From Bacteroidales bacterium UBA1794 (GTDB taxonomy: Bacteria > Bacteroidota > Bacteroidia > Bacteroidales > Bacteroidaceae), in contig DCFW01000040.1 of assembly GCA_002315435.1 (NCBI GenBank), positions 69,088 through 133,087 of the forward strand: 64,000 bases of DNA. Direction: 5' to 3'. A model generated the notes under the pieces. It saw only the letters and a program-made list of their open reading frames with translations. It did not search any database and was not told the DNA's origin. Positions 1 through 8,258 of the stretch are shown one piece after another; positions within the stretch are counted from its first letter, which is position 1, and every line of letters starts with the position of its first letter. The position numbers were made by a program, and so were the translations under genes.

Positions 1-553
1 ATTTGCCGAACTCGGTTTGCAACTTTTGTGTATCAACAGTTGTGTTGCCTGAATACTCGCCACTGGCTTTGCCATAATATTTGTCGTTATAGAACTGATT
101 CATTTCTATGGACATATCAGGCTTGAATTGTGTCTTACCCATGTTCTTTTTGTTTTCACCGGTTACTTCTTTACCATCGTCACTCCCAGGCTCTTTACTT
201 AATTTAGTAATTTGGCCTTCTTTCTCTGTGATTGAAGCTTGCAGTTTCTTTTCTTTTTGATCGGCAGCTGCTAGTTTGTCTTTTAACTCTTTGAGCTCTT
301 CTGCATTTGCTTTATTTTGTGCTTGTAGTCCAGCCATAGCGACTTGCAGCTCTGTTTCTGCGATTGCGCCTTTTTCTTCTTGTGTCGCTGATAGCTGCTG
401 AGCAAACTCAGCAACGAATTTGTCACCCCATTTTTCGGTCAATTTAGTTTTTTGATCGGCGGAAAGAATGGAATTACCTTTGTCGTCTTTTGCAAAGCTT
501 TTTATGCCCAGAGTGGACAGTACTCCGGCAAGGATGTCTTTAAATTCAAACAT
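1..553 (-). CDS. Phage scaffold/capsid-like protein, 3' end outside window
   Basis: The reading frame is open from an ATG at 553 to the window edge, giving about 184 N-terminal residues. After a short N-terminal part (MFEFKDILAGVLSTLG) comes a long Glu/Lys/Ala/Gln-rich coiled-coil stretch (about residues 50-115), then a Gly/Ser/Asp linker, then TQFKPDMSMEMNQFYNDKYY, which looks like the start of a folded domain. A coiled-coil scaffold domain fused ahead of a capsid domain is a known head-protein design. The position 8 bp after a head-type S49 protease supports that reading. The capsid fold itself is outside the window, so this is inference. It could instead be a free scaffold protein. Confidence 0.55.
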   Translation of the reverse strand, partial: MFEFKDILAGVLSTLGIKSFAKDDKGNSILSADQKTKLTEKWGDKFVAEFAQQLSATQEEKGAIAETELQVAMAGLQAQNKANAEELKELKDKLAAADQKEKKLQASITEKEGQITKLSKEPGSDDGKEVTGENKKNMGKTQFKPDMSIEMNQFYNDKYYGKASGEYSGNTTVDTQKLQTEFGK

Positions 554-560
554 AAATTAA

Positions 561-1484
561 TTATTTTATCGTGTTTATAAATTGTGTCATAAGCATATCT
601 ATAGAAAGCTGTTTCGCATGTGAAACAGCAAGGTTCAGACCACCGACAGAATCGATAAGTCCATTGTTTAAAGCATCTTGAGCAAAAAACATTTTGCCGC
701 TCAAGACGCCATTGCATTCTTGATTAAGATTCTTTCGTGCACTTTTTACCTGATTCTGAAAGCCTTGAGCAAGTGGGTCAAGCGTTTCAGCCTGGATGTC
801 TTCATAACTACCCGCCAAAGCGTTATGGTATGATTTATTTTTATCCGTTGATAATGTCGAATAAATCTCATGAAGTTTAACTCCTTCCATCTGATTCTTA
901 CCTGAGTAATCAGGCAAAGAGACCATGACACCGATTGAACCGAACTCTGATGAGATATCATTATCGGCCATGATTTCATTGCAATAGCTCGCAGCGTAAT
1001 AAGCAGCTGAAGCGCATAAATCACAACAGGCGACAACCGGTTTATTTTTACTCTGTGCATATTGTATTGCATCCCTCATTGGAGCAATCGAATCGACACA
1101 GCCACCGCCCGAATCAATTGCCAATACAATTGCGCAAATGGTGTCGGCATCGGCCGCCTCTCTAATTTGAGAGGCGATCTCTGCCGTACCATAATTACAC
1201 CATGTTCCGTTTTTGGTCATTGTACCATTAAGCGAAACAAGTGCCACGCTACCTTTTGGCGCGTTTGAATATGTTGAGCCGGTGTCAGCCTTTGCCTTAG
1301 AATCTAAAGACAAAGACATAAATGTAGATTTAAGCGGGTTACGTTCAGAAAAGAGCGTATTATCATAGATCTTGCCTCTACCCTCTAACATATTTTGTAT
1401 GGTAGGATAGAGGGTATCAAGTTCGCGGGCAGATAAGAACCACTGCCCGCGACATATGATGTTCATTAAATAAGAAAAGCTCAT
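561..1484 (-). CDS. S49/SppA-like phage head protease
   Basis: A 307-residue protein with the S49 signal-peptide-peptidase fold. IDSGGG (about 123-128) is the oxyanion-strand motif, Ser159 in CASAAYY is the likely nucleophile, and GSIGV (182-186) follows. The catalytic Lys should lie shortly after that, around 203-217. There is no signal peptide or membrane anchor, which separates phage prohead proteases from cellular SppA. Such enzymes cleave scaffold and capsid termini during head maturation. The next gene downstream is a scaffold-like protein, a fitting substrate. It follows the 139-residue gene by about 60 bp in the same leftward operon. Confidence 0.85.
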   Translation of the reverse strand: MSFSYLMNIICRGQWFLSARELDTLYPTIQNMLEGRGKIYDNTLFSERNPLKSTFMSLSLDSKAKADTGSTYSNAPKGSVALVSLNGTMTKNGTWCNYGTAEIASQIREAADADTICAIVLAIDSGGGCVDSIAPMRDAIQYAQSKNKPVVACCDLCASAAYYAASYCNEIMADNDISSEFGSIGVMVSLPDYSGKNQMEGVKLHEIYSTLSTDKNKSYHNALAGSYEDIQAETLDPLAQGFQNQVKSARKNLNQECNGVLSGKMFFAQDALNNGLIDSVGGLNLAVSHAKQLSIDMLMTQFINTIK

Positions 1485-1546
1485 AATACTTTGTGTTTGT
1501 GTATCACAAAAGTACTATGAGCTTTATACTATAAAAAGGACGGTTG

Positions 1547-1966
1547 CTATACGAATATCTTTGCCGATTCAGGGTGTTTATGCGTGAATTTGATAATCGT
1601 TTTGATTGGTTTGCCTGATTCTTCAATGAAGAACTGCACCGGAAATTCATTGTTACCGACAATTACCTGCTCACCTGTTGAACGTGTCAGGCGGAAAACA
1701 CATTGATTTAATGAAAGAAGATTCAGTGTTGAATCTCTTGCACCTGCAAGTGTGATTGTTGCTGCTTGCTCCTGGTATGTTTTATCCTCGTCGTTTTTAT
1801 CAGAGAACTCAATAGAGCGTGTTGAGTATTCACAGAAATTCTTTTCATCCTCTGGGTATAAGAACGAAACGGTATTATGTCCCGGTTGATCATATAATCT
1901 AACCAATGATGCTTTTGCAATTTCACATTTTATATAAGAAGCGATTTTTTGTTGCTGAGTTTTCAT
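1547..1966 (-). CDS. Phage protein of unknown function (139 aa)
   Basis: I do not recognise this family. The 139-residue product is soluble, mixed alpha/beta by composition, and has no signal peptide or obvious metal ligands. It begins with MKTQQQKIASY and a probable helical N-terminus, then has a beta-rich centre (QAATITLAGARDSTLNLLSLNQCVFRLTR). It lies just upstream of the head protease and 100 bp downstream of the small early genes, so it could be the first gene of the structural block. The gap before it (1967-2067) carries TCGAC-containing repeats that may be a promoter or operator. Confidence 0.6.
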   Translation of the reverse strand: MKTQQQKIASYIKCEIAKASLVRLYDQPGHNTVSFLYPEDEKNFCEYSTRSIEFSDKNDEDKTYQEQAATITLAGARDSTLNLLSLNQCVFRLTRSTGEQVIVGNNEFPVQFFIEESGKPIKTIIKFTHKHPESAKIFV

Positions 1967-2067
1967 TCCTTTATTTGATTTTGTTTTATCGACGAAATTC
2001 TATTTTCGATTAAAAAATAACAGTTTTAGGTCGACAAAACGGGATTTTTAGTTAAAAATATTTTTTG

Positions 2068-2259
2068 TTATTTTTCTGCTATTTTCAGTGTTGAAATGCC
2101 ACCGACTAGCTCTGCATCGTTTTTCTTAATTTCGATGCGATTCTTAGATTGAGAAATGAAGATAAGTGCATCTTCATCCTCACCGCTGAATTGGGCTATA
2201 TTGTTTTTACCAATGAACACCACATTGAGGTTGTACCATTTTCCTTTTATAAGTTTCAT
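2068..2259 (-). CDS. Small phage protein (63 aa)
   Basis: A 63-residue product of unknown function. It reads as a small beta-rich protein (KWYNLNVVFIGKNNIAQFSGEDEDALIFISQ). The start lies 5 bp after the stop of the ASCH-like gene at 2265, so it is probably translated in the same operon. No motif identifies it. Its reality rests on tight packing and on the absence of a better frame in this interval. Confidence 0.5.
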   Translation of the reverse strand: MKLIKGKWYNLNVVFIGKNNIAQFSGEDEDALIFISQSKNRIEIKKNDAELVGGISTLKIAEK

Positions 2260-2264
2260 TTGTG

Positions 2265-2849
2265 TTATTTGATTAATTTAAATTCGTAAGCGAAAATATA
2301 AGGATTACGTTCCCAAGTACCTTTGCCACATATTTTGTTAATAAGAGATGCAAATGCTTTACGAGGCTTATTGAAAAATTCATAACATCCTTTTTTTGAT
2401 TCATCTTTATATGAAAAACTATATCCTTTACTATCCATCATATCGTTTCTTATCCCCTCTTTCAAGCAATCTTCCTCCGAAATATCTTGTAATCTTTCGA
2501 CCTTAATATCCGTTATTTTTATTTGGTGAGGCATAGCATCAGGCAAAACAAATAATTTGTTATTCCATGATGGCATATCTTCTGTTATACGAGTTGGAAT
2601 ATAATGACTTCCTTTTTCATCATAAATAGTTTTATAGCTTTGCGCAATTGCAACCACTTCACCGACTTTATATTTTGGCTCTACATATTCCCATATACAT
2701 GAGTTGATTTTCCCATAAAGAAGACTATCTTCAATTTTATATCCTATGTATTTTTTATTATTTTCAGCTAATCTCCTCGTTCTCAGTTTGGAGCCATCAA
2801 TAACCATTTCAGTTAAATTGAAGCGGTCGCTAAACATTTCTTTTTTCAT
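2265..2849 (-). CDS. ASCH/PUA-like phage protein
   Basis: The 194-residue product carries the pattern of a common phage family with an ASCH-like (PUA-related, nucleic-acid-binding) core. TEMVIDGSKLRTRR stands near the N-terminus, then a YKVGEVVAIAQSY segment, then IKITDIKVERLQDISEEDC about residues 112-130, then NPYIFAYEFKLI at the end. ASCH domains are thought to bind RNA or modified nucleosides, and the phage role is not established. It is one of the small early genes between the replication and head modules and is separated from its neighbours by 5-12 bp, consistent with co-transcription. The family call is firm and the function unknown. Confidence 0.7.
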   Translation of the reverse strand: MKKEMFSDRFNLTEMVIDGSKLRTRRLAENNKKYIGYKIEDSLLYGKINSCIWEYVEPKYKVGEVVAIAQSYKTIYDEKGSHYIPTRITEDMPSWNNKLFVLPDAMPHQIKITDIKVERLQDISEEDCLKEGIRNDMMDSKGYSFSYKDESKKGCYEFFNKPRKAFASLINKICGKGTWERNPYIFAYEFKLIK

Positions 2850-2861
2850 CTTGATTCTATT

Positions 2862-3044
2862 TTATAAGTGATCATATTCTATTTTTTCCCATTTCTGACC
2901 ATCATAGGTAATGAGGTCTTTTGATAAGTCTATTACAATCATGCTATTTTCAGCACTGTAATTATTCTTGTAGTCGTACCATTCTGTATAGAATGCAGAT
3001 TTCTTACCCGTTTTAGGGTCTGTTATTTGTATTAGGTATCTCAT
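2862..3044 (-). CDS. Small phage protein (60 aa)
   Basis: A 60-residue product with no recognised domain. It is rich in Tyr, Asp and Lys (AFYTEWYDYKNNYSAENSM) and looks like a single small beta-sheet protein. It sits between the zinc-ribbon-like gene (3 bp upstream) and the ASCH-like gene (12 bp downstream). Close packing on the same strand is the main support. Confidence 0.5.
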   Translation of the reverse strand: MRYLIQITDPKTGKKSAFYTEWYDYKNNYSAENSMIVIDLSKDLITYDGQKWEKIEYDHL

Positions 3045-3047
3045 AGA

Positions 3048-3428
3048 TTATTCTTTATAACAGAATTCTTCAAATAGAATAAGTACTGGTTCTGTTTTGC
3101 CCATTACCCATTCACCTCTTCCGTCTTTTTTGCCATCAGGAGCCTTAACAATTTTATGGATGCTATTGTCCGTCATTGATTCGAATTCATTGCCACAAGC
3201 ATGGCAATGAGTAATTTGTATGCTGATTCTTTGGCTCTTATTGGTGCACAATTCGTGTCTTTTAAACTCTGCGTTAGTAAAAGAAATTTGTCCCAATTGA
3301 TATGATTTGCCTTTTGCTCCGCATGTAGTGCAGATATATTCATCATAACTTTTTTTACCTCTGAATCTAGTAATGTTATTAACCTTATTCCACGTATGTC
3401 GACCATACCTTAATGATACTTCAAACAT
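3048..3428 (-). CDS. Phage protein with two Cys-x2-Cys knuckles
   Basis: A 126-residue protein with CTTCGAKG (about residues 33-40) and CHACGNEFES (about 75-84), plus further Cys and His residues in between (HELCTN). Two CxxC knuckles are the pattern of one or two zinc ribbons, so metal binding and nucleic-acid or protein contact are likely. I do not recognise the family. Its neighbours are other small early phage genes, and the start lies 20 bp after the stop of the gene at 3449. Confidence 0.6.
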   Translation of the reverse strand: MFEVSLRYGRHTWNKVNNITRFRGKKSYDEYICTTCGAKGKSYQLGQISFTNAEFKRHELCTNKSQRISIQITHCHACGNEFESMTDNSIHKIVKAPDGKKDGRGEWVMGKTEPVLILFEEFCYKE

Positions 3429-3448
3429 AATTTATTTCTCCTATTTTA

Positions 3449-3769
3449 TTATTTAAATAATGATAATTGATCACCGGGTCTTCTGATAATTTCTAAATGT
3501 TCATCTTCATCTTGAATGTTCTCTAATGTATCTTCATCAATGGGATGAAAATAAAATGGGCCTCCTATCATATATTGATACGGACATTCTATTAAATCAG
3601 CTACAATATGAAGATGTGGTTTTCTCTGTTTGTCCGGAGGATGATTATCGAAATTCGGCTTTGGACATTTACAATCGTATATTATATTCTTGGCTTGATA
3701 TATTCTACCTTCAGTGCACTCTTTATGCCCTTTCCAATGGCAAATAAATTTATCTCCAACTTGTATCAT
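3449..3769 (-). CDS. Small phage protein with Cys/His motif (106 aa)
   Basis: A start at 3769 (MIQVGDKFICHWKGHKE) is preferred over the longer frame start at 3811, because the ATG at 3769 overlaps the upstream TGA in an ATGA junction, the coupling used by several neighbours. The product is about 106 residues and has a CHWKGHKEC segment and a KCPKPNFD segment that could bind metal. The C-terminus is acidic (HPIDEDTLENIQDEDEHLE). The function is unknown. Confidence 0.55.
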   Translation of the reverse strand: MIQVGDKFICHWKGHKECTEGRIYQAKNIIYDCKCPKPNFDNHPPDKQRKPHLHIVADLIECPYQYMIGGPFYFHPIDEDTLENIQDEDEHLEIIRRPGDQLSLFK

Positions 3770-3960
3770 AATTGATTTGCTTTTATGACTTCTGCAATAT
3801 GTGGTGTACATAGAGCATAGCCGTTTAATACTTTTACTCTAACTAGGTTTCCGCGCTTTTGCTCAAGAGCTTTTAGCTCGTTGAGATAGTGGGTTGATTC
3901 CGCTATTTTACGGTCGAGTGTATCTATTTTTTCTTCTTTAATCATATCTATTTCATTCAA
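3766..3960 (-). CDS. Small coiled-coil phage protein (64 aa)
   Basis: A 64-residue product with a predicted coiled coil over its first half (EEKIDTLDRKIAESTHYLNELKALEQKR). Both ends overlap neighbours by ATGA junctions (3957-3960 and 3766-3769), which strongly suggests translational coupling and supports the call despite its size. The function is unknown. Confidence 0.6.
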   Translation of the reverse strand: MNEIDMIKEEKIDTLDRKIAESTHYLNELKALEQKRGNLVRVKVLNGYALCTPHIAEVIKANQL

Positions 3961-4463
3961 AAGTTTAATGTCAATTGAGATTGGATATCGTTATTTACTT
4001 CTTCAGTGATGCGCTCACGGTTGCGGTAGTCCATCTTTTTTATACTGTCGTAATTGACTGTATTGTTTTTAATGGAATAGCTTTTTAGAAAGCCTTTAAT
4101 GATGTTGTCTTGGCTGTAGCCTTTCTCATAACCTGTGAGGAAGTAAGCGCGAATTCGCAACTTAAATTCAGCCATGATGAATTGTTCCAACATTTTCCGT
4201 TTCCAGGGAATTATTGTTATATAGTTGCCTGAGAAAATGTGATGATTCCATGCATTTACGGGTAAATAGATGATGATGTGATACTCTGTCATTGGCACAG
4301 CCGGTGATGTGGCCGCTACAGTAAGCATGCTATTGATGTATTTACCTATATCATTGCTCGTTTTTAGCAATATACCACCGTCTTGTTCTTCGAACTCATG
4401 GTATAGAAAATCTATACACAACTGTGGCAAGTCAATGTCTATCAGTGGTTTATTAATGTCCAT
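3957..4463 (-). CDS. Phage protein of unknown function (168 aa)
   Basis: I do not recognise this 168-residue product. It starts with MDINKPLIDIDLPQLCIDF, has a hydrophobic beta-rich middle (EYHIIIYLPVNAWNHHIFSGNYITIIP) and a basic helical C-terminal half. It is the first gene after the 359-bp gap that follows the VapE-type helicase, so it opens the second part of the early region. A role in replication or its control is possible from position only. Confidence 0.55.
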   Translation of the reverse strand: MDINKPLIDIDLPQLCIDFLYHEFEEQDGGILLKTSNDIGKYINSMLTVAATSPAVPMTEYHIIIYLPVNAWNHHIFSGNYITIIPWKRKMLEQFIMAEFKLRIRAYFLTGYEKGYSQDNIIKGFLKSYSIKNNTVNYDSIKKMDYRNRERITEEVNNDIQSQLTLNF

Positions 4464-4822
4464 TTGATTTTTATTTTGTTCTTGGGTTTAAATGTTGGTT
4501 ACTACAAACTACATCTTGTTAATTAACTGTTATTCAGTGGCTTATCTATTATTTCTTTGTAGTACCCACCTCTTTGTCGTATGGTGTAGTATGCTGTAGT
4601 TAGCCCATTGATTTTGTAATGCATACTACATTATTTCATACTTAAGTCACTGTAAATAAGAGGCTTTGTAAGTGATTGAAATAGGTGTAGTATGGTAGTA
4701 TGCTAACATTCATATTTTCCCTTTTCTTTTATATTTATATTATATCTATATTCTTCTTCTATATGTAGTATGAATATTATATTGAAGATATATATACAGT
4801 GTGTGCATATCTGTGTCCATCT
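4464..4822. other. Iteron-like cluster, candidate phage replication origin
   Basis: This 359-bp gap holds no gene. The 9-mer TGTAGTATG occurs at 4585-4593, 4686-4694 and 4764-4772, and its reverse complement CATACTACA at 4622-4630. Partial copies lie at 4501-4506, 4508-4513, 4559-4565, 4595-4600 and 4695-4703. A very A+T-rich tract follows (about 4720-4800). Repeats plus an A+T-rich stretch beside a helicase and its loader are the layout of an iteron origin. The same repeats could instead be operators for the leftward operon that starts at 4463. Confidence 0.45.
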
Positions 4823-6067
4823 TTAAAATAATTGAGTTAATAAATATCCATATCTCGGACCGGTATTGCATCTGCGTGACGTCCGCTCATAACCTAGCAT
4901 CCTTAATGCCTGTCCTATTGATTGCTCGTCAACTTTATCATTATAATGGATTTTGCGTGCATCCCGAAGATCACGTAGAATCTCTGACGGCATTTTAAAT
5001 ACAGGCAAATCATTAGGAGCCGGTATGCGATAATATTCTTTTATGAGTTTCGTAGCTGAAGTTTCAATGACATAGCGTTGATTCATATTAGTGAAGTCTG
5101 CAAAATCATCTTTATTCCACACGTAGTCGAAGCTGCTTTTACGAAAGAGTAGGAGGGCTTCAGACCAAATCTGATCAACATCTAGCTTATTGCTATATGC
5201 TTGATCGATGTCGTCAATTTCAATTGCAGCGATGCGTCGTAATAGACCGTTGTCACTATTGAAAAGGAATCCACCCATCTCTTGCGTTTTATTGCTTGTA
5301 AAGGCACAGGACGCGATTCTAGGCACACGAGTGGTGAATGATTCACCAGGCAGCTTGCGATCCATTTCTGCAAGCGACATGTTCTTTTTAAATGTAGTCT
5401 CGGTTGCTTTCGTTATGCCGACAAATTCATCGAAGTTGGTAATGAATTTTGTGGCAAAACTGTCAGTCATTTTGAACACAGCTTCGTCGCGATCTGATAT
5501 CACATAATAGTCTTGCAAGGATTCAGGTACCAGGAAGCGAATTAATGTGCTTTTACCTATTCCGCCCTTGGCATTTATGAAGCCGATCATCACATCATTG
5601 CAATGTTGGCCATATATTCCGGCAACAGCAGCTACAAGCCATTTTTTTATCAAGTAATTCAACCGTTTTTGATAATATCCTTCTTCTTTATCTAAGAAGT
5701 CATGAGCAACAATGTGATAGCAGTATTTATCGATATTGCTTTCGCCTTTATATTGTCCTTCCAAGCTGCTGAAATAATCCAAAATAGGGTTAAATGCGTG
5801 CATCTGATTGGGATTTGTTATAATGGCTTTAAGCAATGCCCGGCTGCATGGTATGTTTTCATCAAACATGTGCAGATAGATGTCATTCTCGGTAATAGGG
5901 TGGGCATACTCGCGTGATTTGGATGCGATGTAACTTTTAGTGTTATCAAATATATTGATACGCACCTCATAGTTATCATCAATCCATTTTCGGATTGATT
6001 CAACACGTCCGGATGTATTGCTACCGTTTGCTGTGATATGAGTTATTTCTCTACTGTTGTTGATCAT
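4823..6067 (-). CDS. VapE-type SF3 helicase-like ATPase
   Basis: A 414-residue protein of the virulence-associated E type found in prophages and mobile islands. The P-loop is AKGGIGKST (about 166-174). It is followed by FITNFDEFVGI, which fits the Walker B region, and by ASCAFTSNKTQEMGG, which resembles the sensor segment of superfamily 3 helicases. The C-terminal part (LRDLRDARKIHYNDKVDEQS to the end) looks like the DUF3874 tail common in Bacteroidales VapE proteins. There is no primase domain at the N-terminus. It probably unwinds phage DNA at replication start. It overlaps the AAA+ loader by ATGA (6064-6067), so the two are probably made together. Confidence 0.8.
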   Translation of the reverse strand: MINNSREITHITANGSNTSGRVESIRKWIDDNYEVRINIFDNTKSYIASKSREYAHPITENDIYLHMFDENIPCSRALLKAIITNPNQMHAFNPILDYFSSLEGQYKGESNIDKYCYHIVAHDFLDKEEGYYQKRLNYLIKKWLVAAVAGIYGQHCNDVMIGFINAKGGIGKSTLIRFLVPESLQDYYVISDRDEAVFKMTDSFATKFITNFDEFVGITKATETTFKKNMSLAEMDRKLPGESFTTRVPRIASCAFTSNKTQEMGGFLFNSDNGLLRRIAAIEIDDIDQAYSNKLDVDQIWSEALLLFRKSSFDYVWNKDDFADFTNMNQRYVIETSATKLIKEYYRIPAPNDLPVFKMPSEILRDLRDARKIHYNDKVDEQSIGQALRMLGYERTSRRCNTGPRYGYLLTQLF

Positions 6068-6741
6068 ATCACTAGCGGTTTACGTCTGCTCTTGCCAGGC
6101 AATTCAATAACGTTAAACATCTCTTGCATCCTTGATGTGATGAATTTGCCGTAACCGTGATGATCATCAGTGCCTGATAGCGTTTCGATTTTGAAATTGC
6201 TTGTAGCGAACGTCCGAGCACCGTTTTCATATCTTTGTGAAAAAAGGTCTACGATAGGCCGTATCTTACGCCCAAAATCAGATTCCTCGTGGTTTTCACG
6301 TCCCAGATCATCTATGAACATAGGACGTTCGGAAAGGAATCTAATGCCTTTTTCTTTAATGAGATCAAATAAATTCTTGCTATGTACTATAAGCGTACGG
6401 TGTTTTGTGAGATAATCCTGTACTTGAATAAATGATTTCATTAGAACGGTTTTGCCTGAGCCGATTGCACCCATCATATATATCCCTCTGTTAATATCAA
6501 GTTTGCAGGCTTTATGTCCAATTAAGTAGAGATAAAGTTGTTGCATTACTTCTCTATTGTCATCATCCCAATAAAAAGAGTCCGGTGAATGTCTCTTTGT
6601 TAGAATCTGATCTCCATACCCTTTTAGTAGTTGCCAATATAGTTCTCCGGATAAATTAGGAGAATGCCATGCATTTCTACTATCAATTATTTTTTTGTTT
6701 TCCTCCTCAAAGGTGTTTGACAAATTATTCAAAGTCTCCAT
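6064..6741 (-). CDS. DnaC-like AAA+ ATPase, probable helicase loader
   Basis: A 225-residue P-loop ATPase. Walker A is GAIGSGKT (91-98), Walker B MFIDDLG (141-147), a sensor 1-like FATSNF follows, and FITSRMQEMFN supplies a candidate arginine finger. Size and motif order match DnaC/IstB-type helicase loaders of phages. The N-terminal 80 residues are not recognisable and may contact a helicase. The gene is coupled by ATGA to the VapE-type helicase and overlaps the preceding gene by 17 bp. This tight three-gene set is the likely replication module. Confidence 0.75.
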   Translation of the reverse strand: METLNNLSNTFEEENKKIIDSRNAWHSPNLSGELYWQLLKGYGDQILTKRHSPDSFYWDDDNREVMQQLYLYLIGHKACKLDINRGIYMMGAIGSGKTVLMKSFIQVQDYLTKHRTLIVHSKNLFDLIKEKGIRFLSERPMFIDDLGRENHEESDFGRKIRPIVDLFSQRYENGARTFATSNFKIETLSGTDDHHGYGKFITSRMQEMFNVIELPGKSRRKPLVI

Positions 6742-7198
6742 CTTTTTCTCCTTTCGCCGGTGTAGACATTGTCTTGCCGGTCACTTTAAAAAAGTTTTTA
6801 TATCCCGTTGCCATTGCATACTTTAGATACTTCATTGCCTCCGGTTCTTTTTTATCACTGATATCGAACAAATGTTGTAAAGCCATTTGCTCTTGTCTCG
6901 AGCAGTATTCAATGTTGAATTTTTCAAGTAAATAATCTTTCCAATACTGCCAAAGACCTTGAAACTCTTCACTCTCAAACGGCATCTTTATTTTTACAGG
7001 CTTGACTGCCCCTTTAATTTGTTTGTCAAAGGTGCCTATCATATTTATCAGTGTCTCATAATCCTTAATGACCGGATTCATCTTGGCTTTTACAATTGTC
7101 GGCAAGCCACAATTTAAATATTCATTGATATTTTTTGATACTTTATCAGTCTGTTGCCAAATACTATCCCAGAGCGCATTTTTGCTCTTGGTTCTCAT
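6725..7198 (-). CDS. Phage protein, candidate replication accessory factor
   Basis: A 157-residue, mostly helical, basic protein with no motif I can name. Its end overlaps the AAA+ loader by 17 bp and its start overlaps the 82-residue gene by ATGA. Phage replication-initiation proteins often stand directly before a DnaC-like loader, so an initiator or organiser role is possible. That rests on position alone. The C-terminus (TMSTPAKGEKDGDFE) is a disordered tail. Confidence 0.55.
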   Translation of the reverse strand: MRTKSKNALWDSIWQQTDKVSKNINEYLNCGLPTIVKAKMNPVIKDYETLINMIGTFDKQIKGAVKPVKIKMPFESEEFQGLWQYWKDYLLEKFNIEYCSRQEQMALQHLFDISDKKEPEAMKYLKYAMATGYKNFFKVTGKTMSTPAKGEKDGDFE

Positions 7199-7443
7199 AG
7201 GCGGTTAATGATAAAAGGAAGATCATTATTAAGCTTTTCTACGTCTTTTGTTGCTATTTGAATGCCGATGCCCCATTCTGTTTCTTCATCATCAAGAGCA
7301 CGGCTTCTAAGCACATGGGTATAAGAAAGCTTATCGATTTCATCTGCTAATCTTGTTGTTTTGAAATTGCAGATAATGTTTAACTTGTGATCTATTACTT
7401 CACCGATTTTTGCGGTTTTGTTCTCTGATTTAATTGTTGTCAT
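7195..7443 (-). CDS. Small phage early protein (82 aa)
   Basis: An 82-residue product with no recognised domain. The first 20 residues are polar (MTTIKSENKTAKIGEVIDHK) and the rest alternates in a way that suggests a small alpha/beta fold. The stop overlaps the next start by ATGA (7195-7198). A 36-bp gap separates it from the LuxR-type regulator upstream. The function is unknown. Confidence 0.55.
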   Translation of the reverse strand: MTTIKSENKTAKIGEVIDHKLNIICNFKTTRLADEIDKLSYTHVLRSRALDDEETEWGIGIQIATKDVEKLNNDLPFIINRL

Positions 7444-7479
7444 TGTTGTAATTTTTTGATGGTTAAAAACGATGTTTGC

Positions 7480-8049
7480 TTATTTAATTAAATTATGTTC
7501 GTAGCAATATGCCACCAGCTCTGCAATTGTTTTGCACGCTGTTTTTTTGAGAATGATTTTACGTCTGTTATTAATGGTATTTACTGATCGGCAGAGGTGC
7601 AATGCAATCTGATCCGCAGTCATGTGCTGCATTACTATCATGCGAATGATTGTCATATCGCTGTCGGTCAATTTAGTTGTGAACTTGGGATTGCAAATAA
7701 TCCCATTGTATTTGCATGTCCCTCTAAGGGGGCAAGAAATGAATTCAAAATTCAGAGTACCTGATGCGTCTATATCCAGAATATTATCATAAGGGCCGAA
7801 GTTGCATTTTATGAACTGGCGTACATTGAGGAAATCATGATACAAATGATTCATTTTAGAGCTTGCATTTAATTCTTCACATGCTGTGTATGCTTGTAAA
7901 TAATCTGATTGCAATAAAATTTTCATTGGTACAATGAAATCTCTACGAGATTGCGTCAGTATGAAAATCTCACCGTCTTTTTGTTTTACGATGATCTCCC
8001 CGGACGGTTCTTGATAAAATTCCATTTCAACTAATTCAAGTTCCATCAT
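7480..8049 (-). CDS. LuxR-type HTH regulator in phage early operon
   Basis: A 189-residue protein whose last 60 residues form a LuxR/GerE-type helix-turn-helix (LTDSDMTIIRMIVMQHMTADQIALHLCRSVNTINNRRKIILKK, written here in parts: LTDSDMTIIRMI, then TADQIALHLCRSVNTINNRR). The N-terminal 120 residues do not match a response-regulator receiver and contain three Cys residues (CPLRGTCKYNGIIC), so the input may be redox or metal. Such proteins are frequent in Bacteroidales mobile elements. The start overlaps the Cro-like gene by ATGA (8046-8049), so both are expressed at once. It may switch on later phage genes. Confidence 0.7.
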   Translation of the reverse strand: MMELELVEMEFYQEPSGEIIVKQKDGEIFILTQSRRDFIVPMKILLQSDYLQAYTACEELNASSKMNHLYHDFLNVRQFIKCNFGPYDNILDIDASGTLNFEFISCPLRGTCKYNGIICNPKFTTKLTDSDMTIIRMIVMQHMTADQIALHLCRSVNTINNRRKIILKKTACKTIAELVAYCYEHNLIK

Positions 8050-8258
8050 GAAAATAATTCAGTTACCGGGATGTTTGTTAATTCACTAAGTTTTCTCTTT
8101 GCAAGTGGGGATGGCTTTGCCTTTTGATTAATCCATCTGTAAACCGTTGATTCCGTTACGGCACATTCTTCTGCGATTCTCTTGATAAAGAGTGATCTTT
8201 CGGTTGTTTTGGTGTCTGACAGCCGATGAACATAGTCTTTAAGTGCTAATTTTGTCAT
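8046..8258 (-). CDS. Cro-like small HTH protein
   Basis: A 70-residue protein that is essentially one DNA-binding domain. RIAEECAVTESTVYRWINQK (about 27-46) reads as a helix-turn-helix with the recognition helix at TESTVYRWIN. It is the first gene of the leftward early operon and is transcribed away from the repressor-like gene at 8518, the arrangement of cro and cI. Its binding sites are probably the TTGCA-type palindromes in the 260-bp gap between the two genes. Confidence 0.7.
   Translation of the reverse strand: MTKLALKDYVHRLSDTKTTERSLFIKRIAEECAVTESTVYRWINQKAKPSPLAKRKLSELTNIPVTELFS

Noticed and set aside
1062..1268. Frames on the opposite strand of the S49 gene as separate genes
   Set aside because: They are shadows of a gene with clear catalytic motifs. 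The same holds for most small frames inside ilvB, ilvD, pheT, folC and the SusC/SusD genes.
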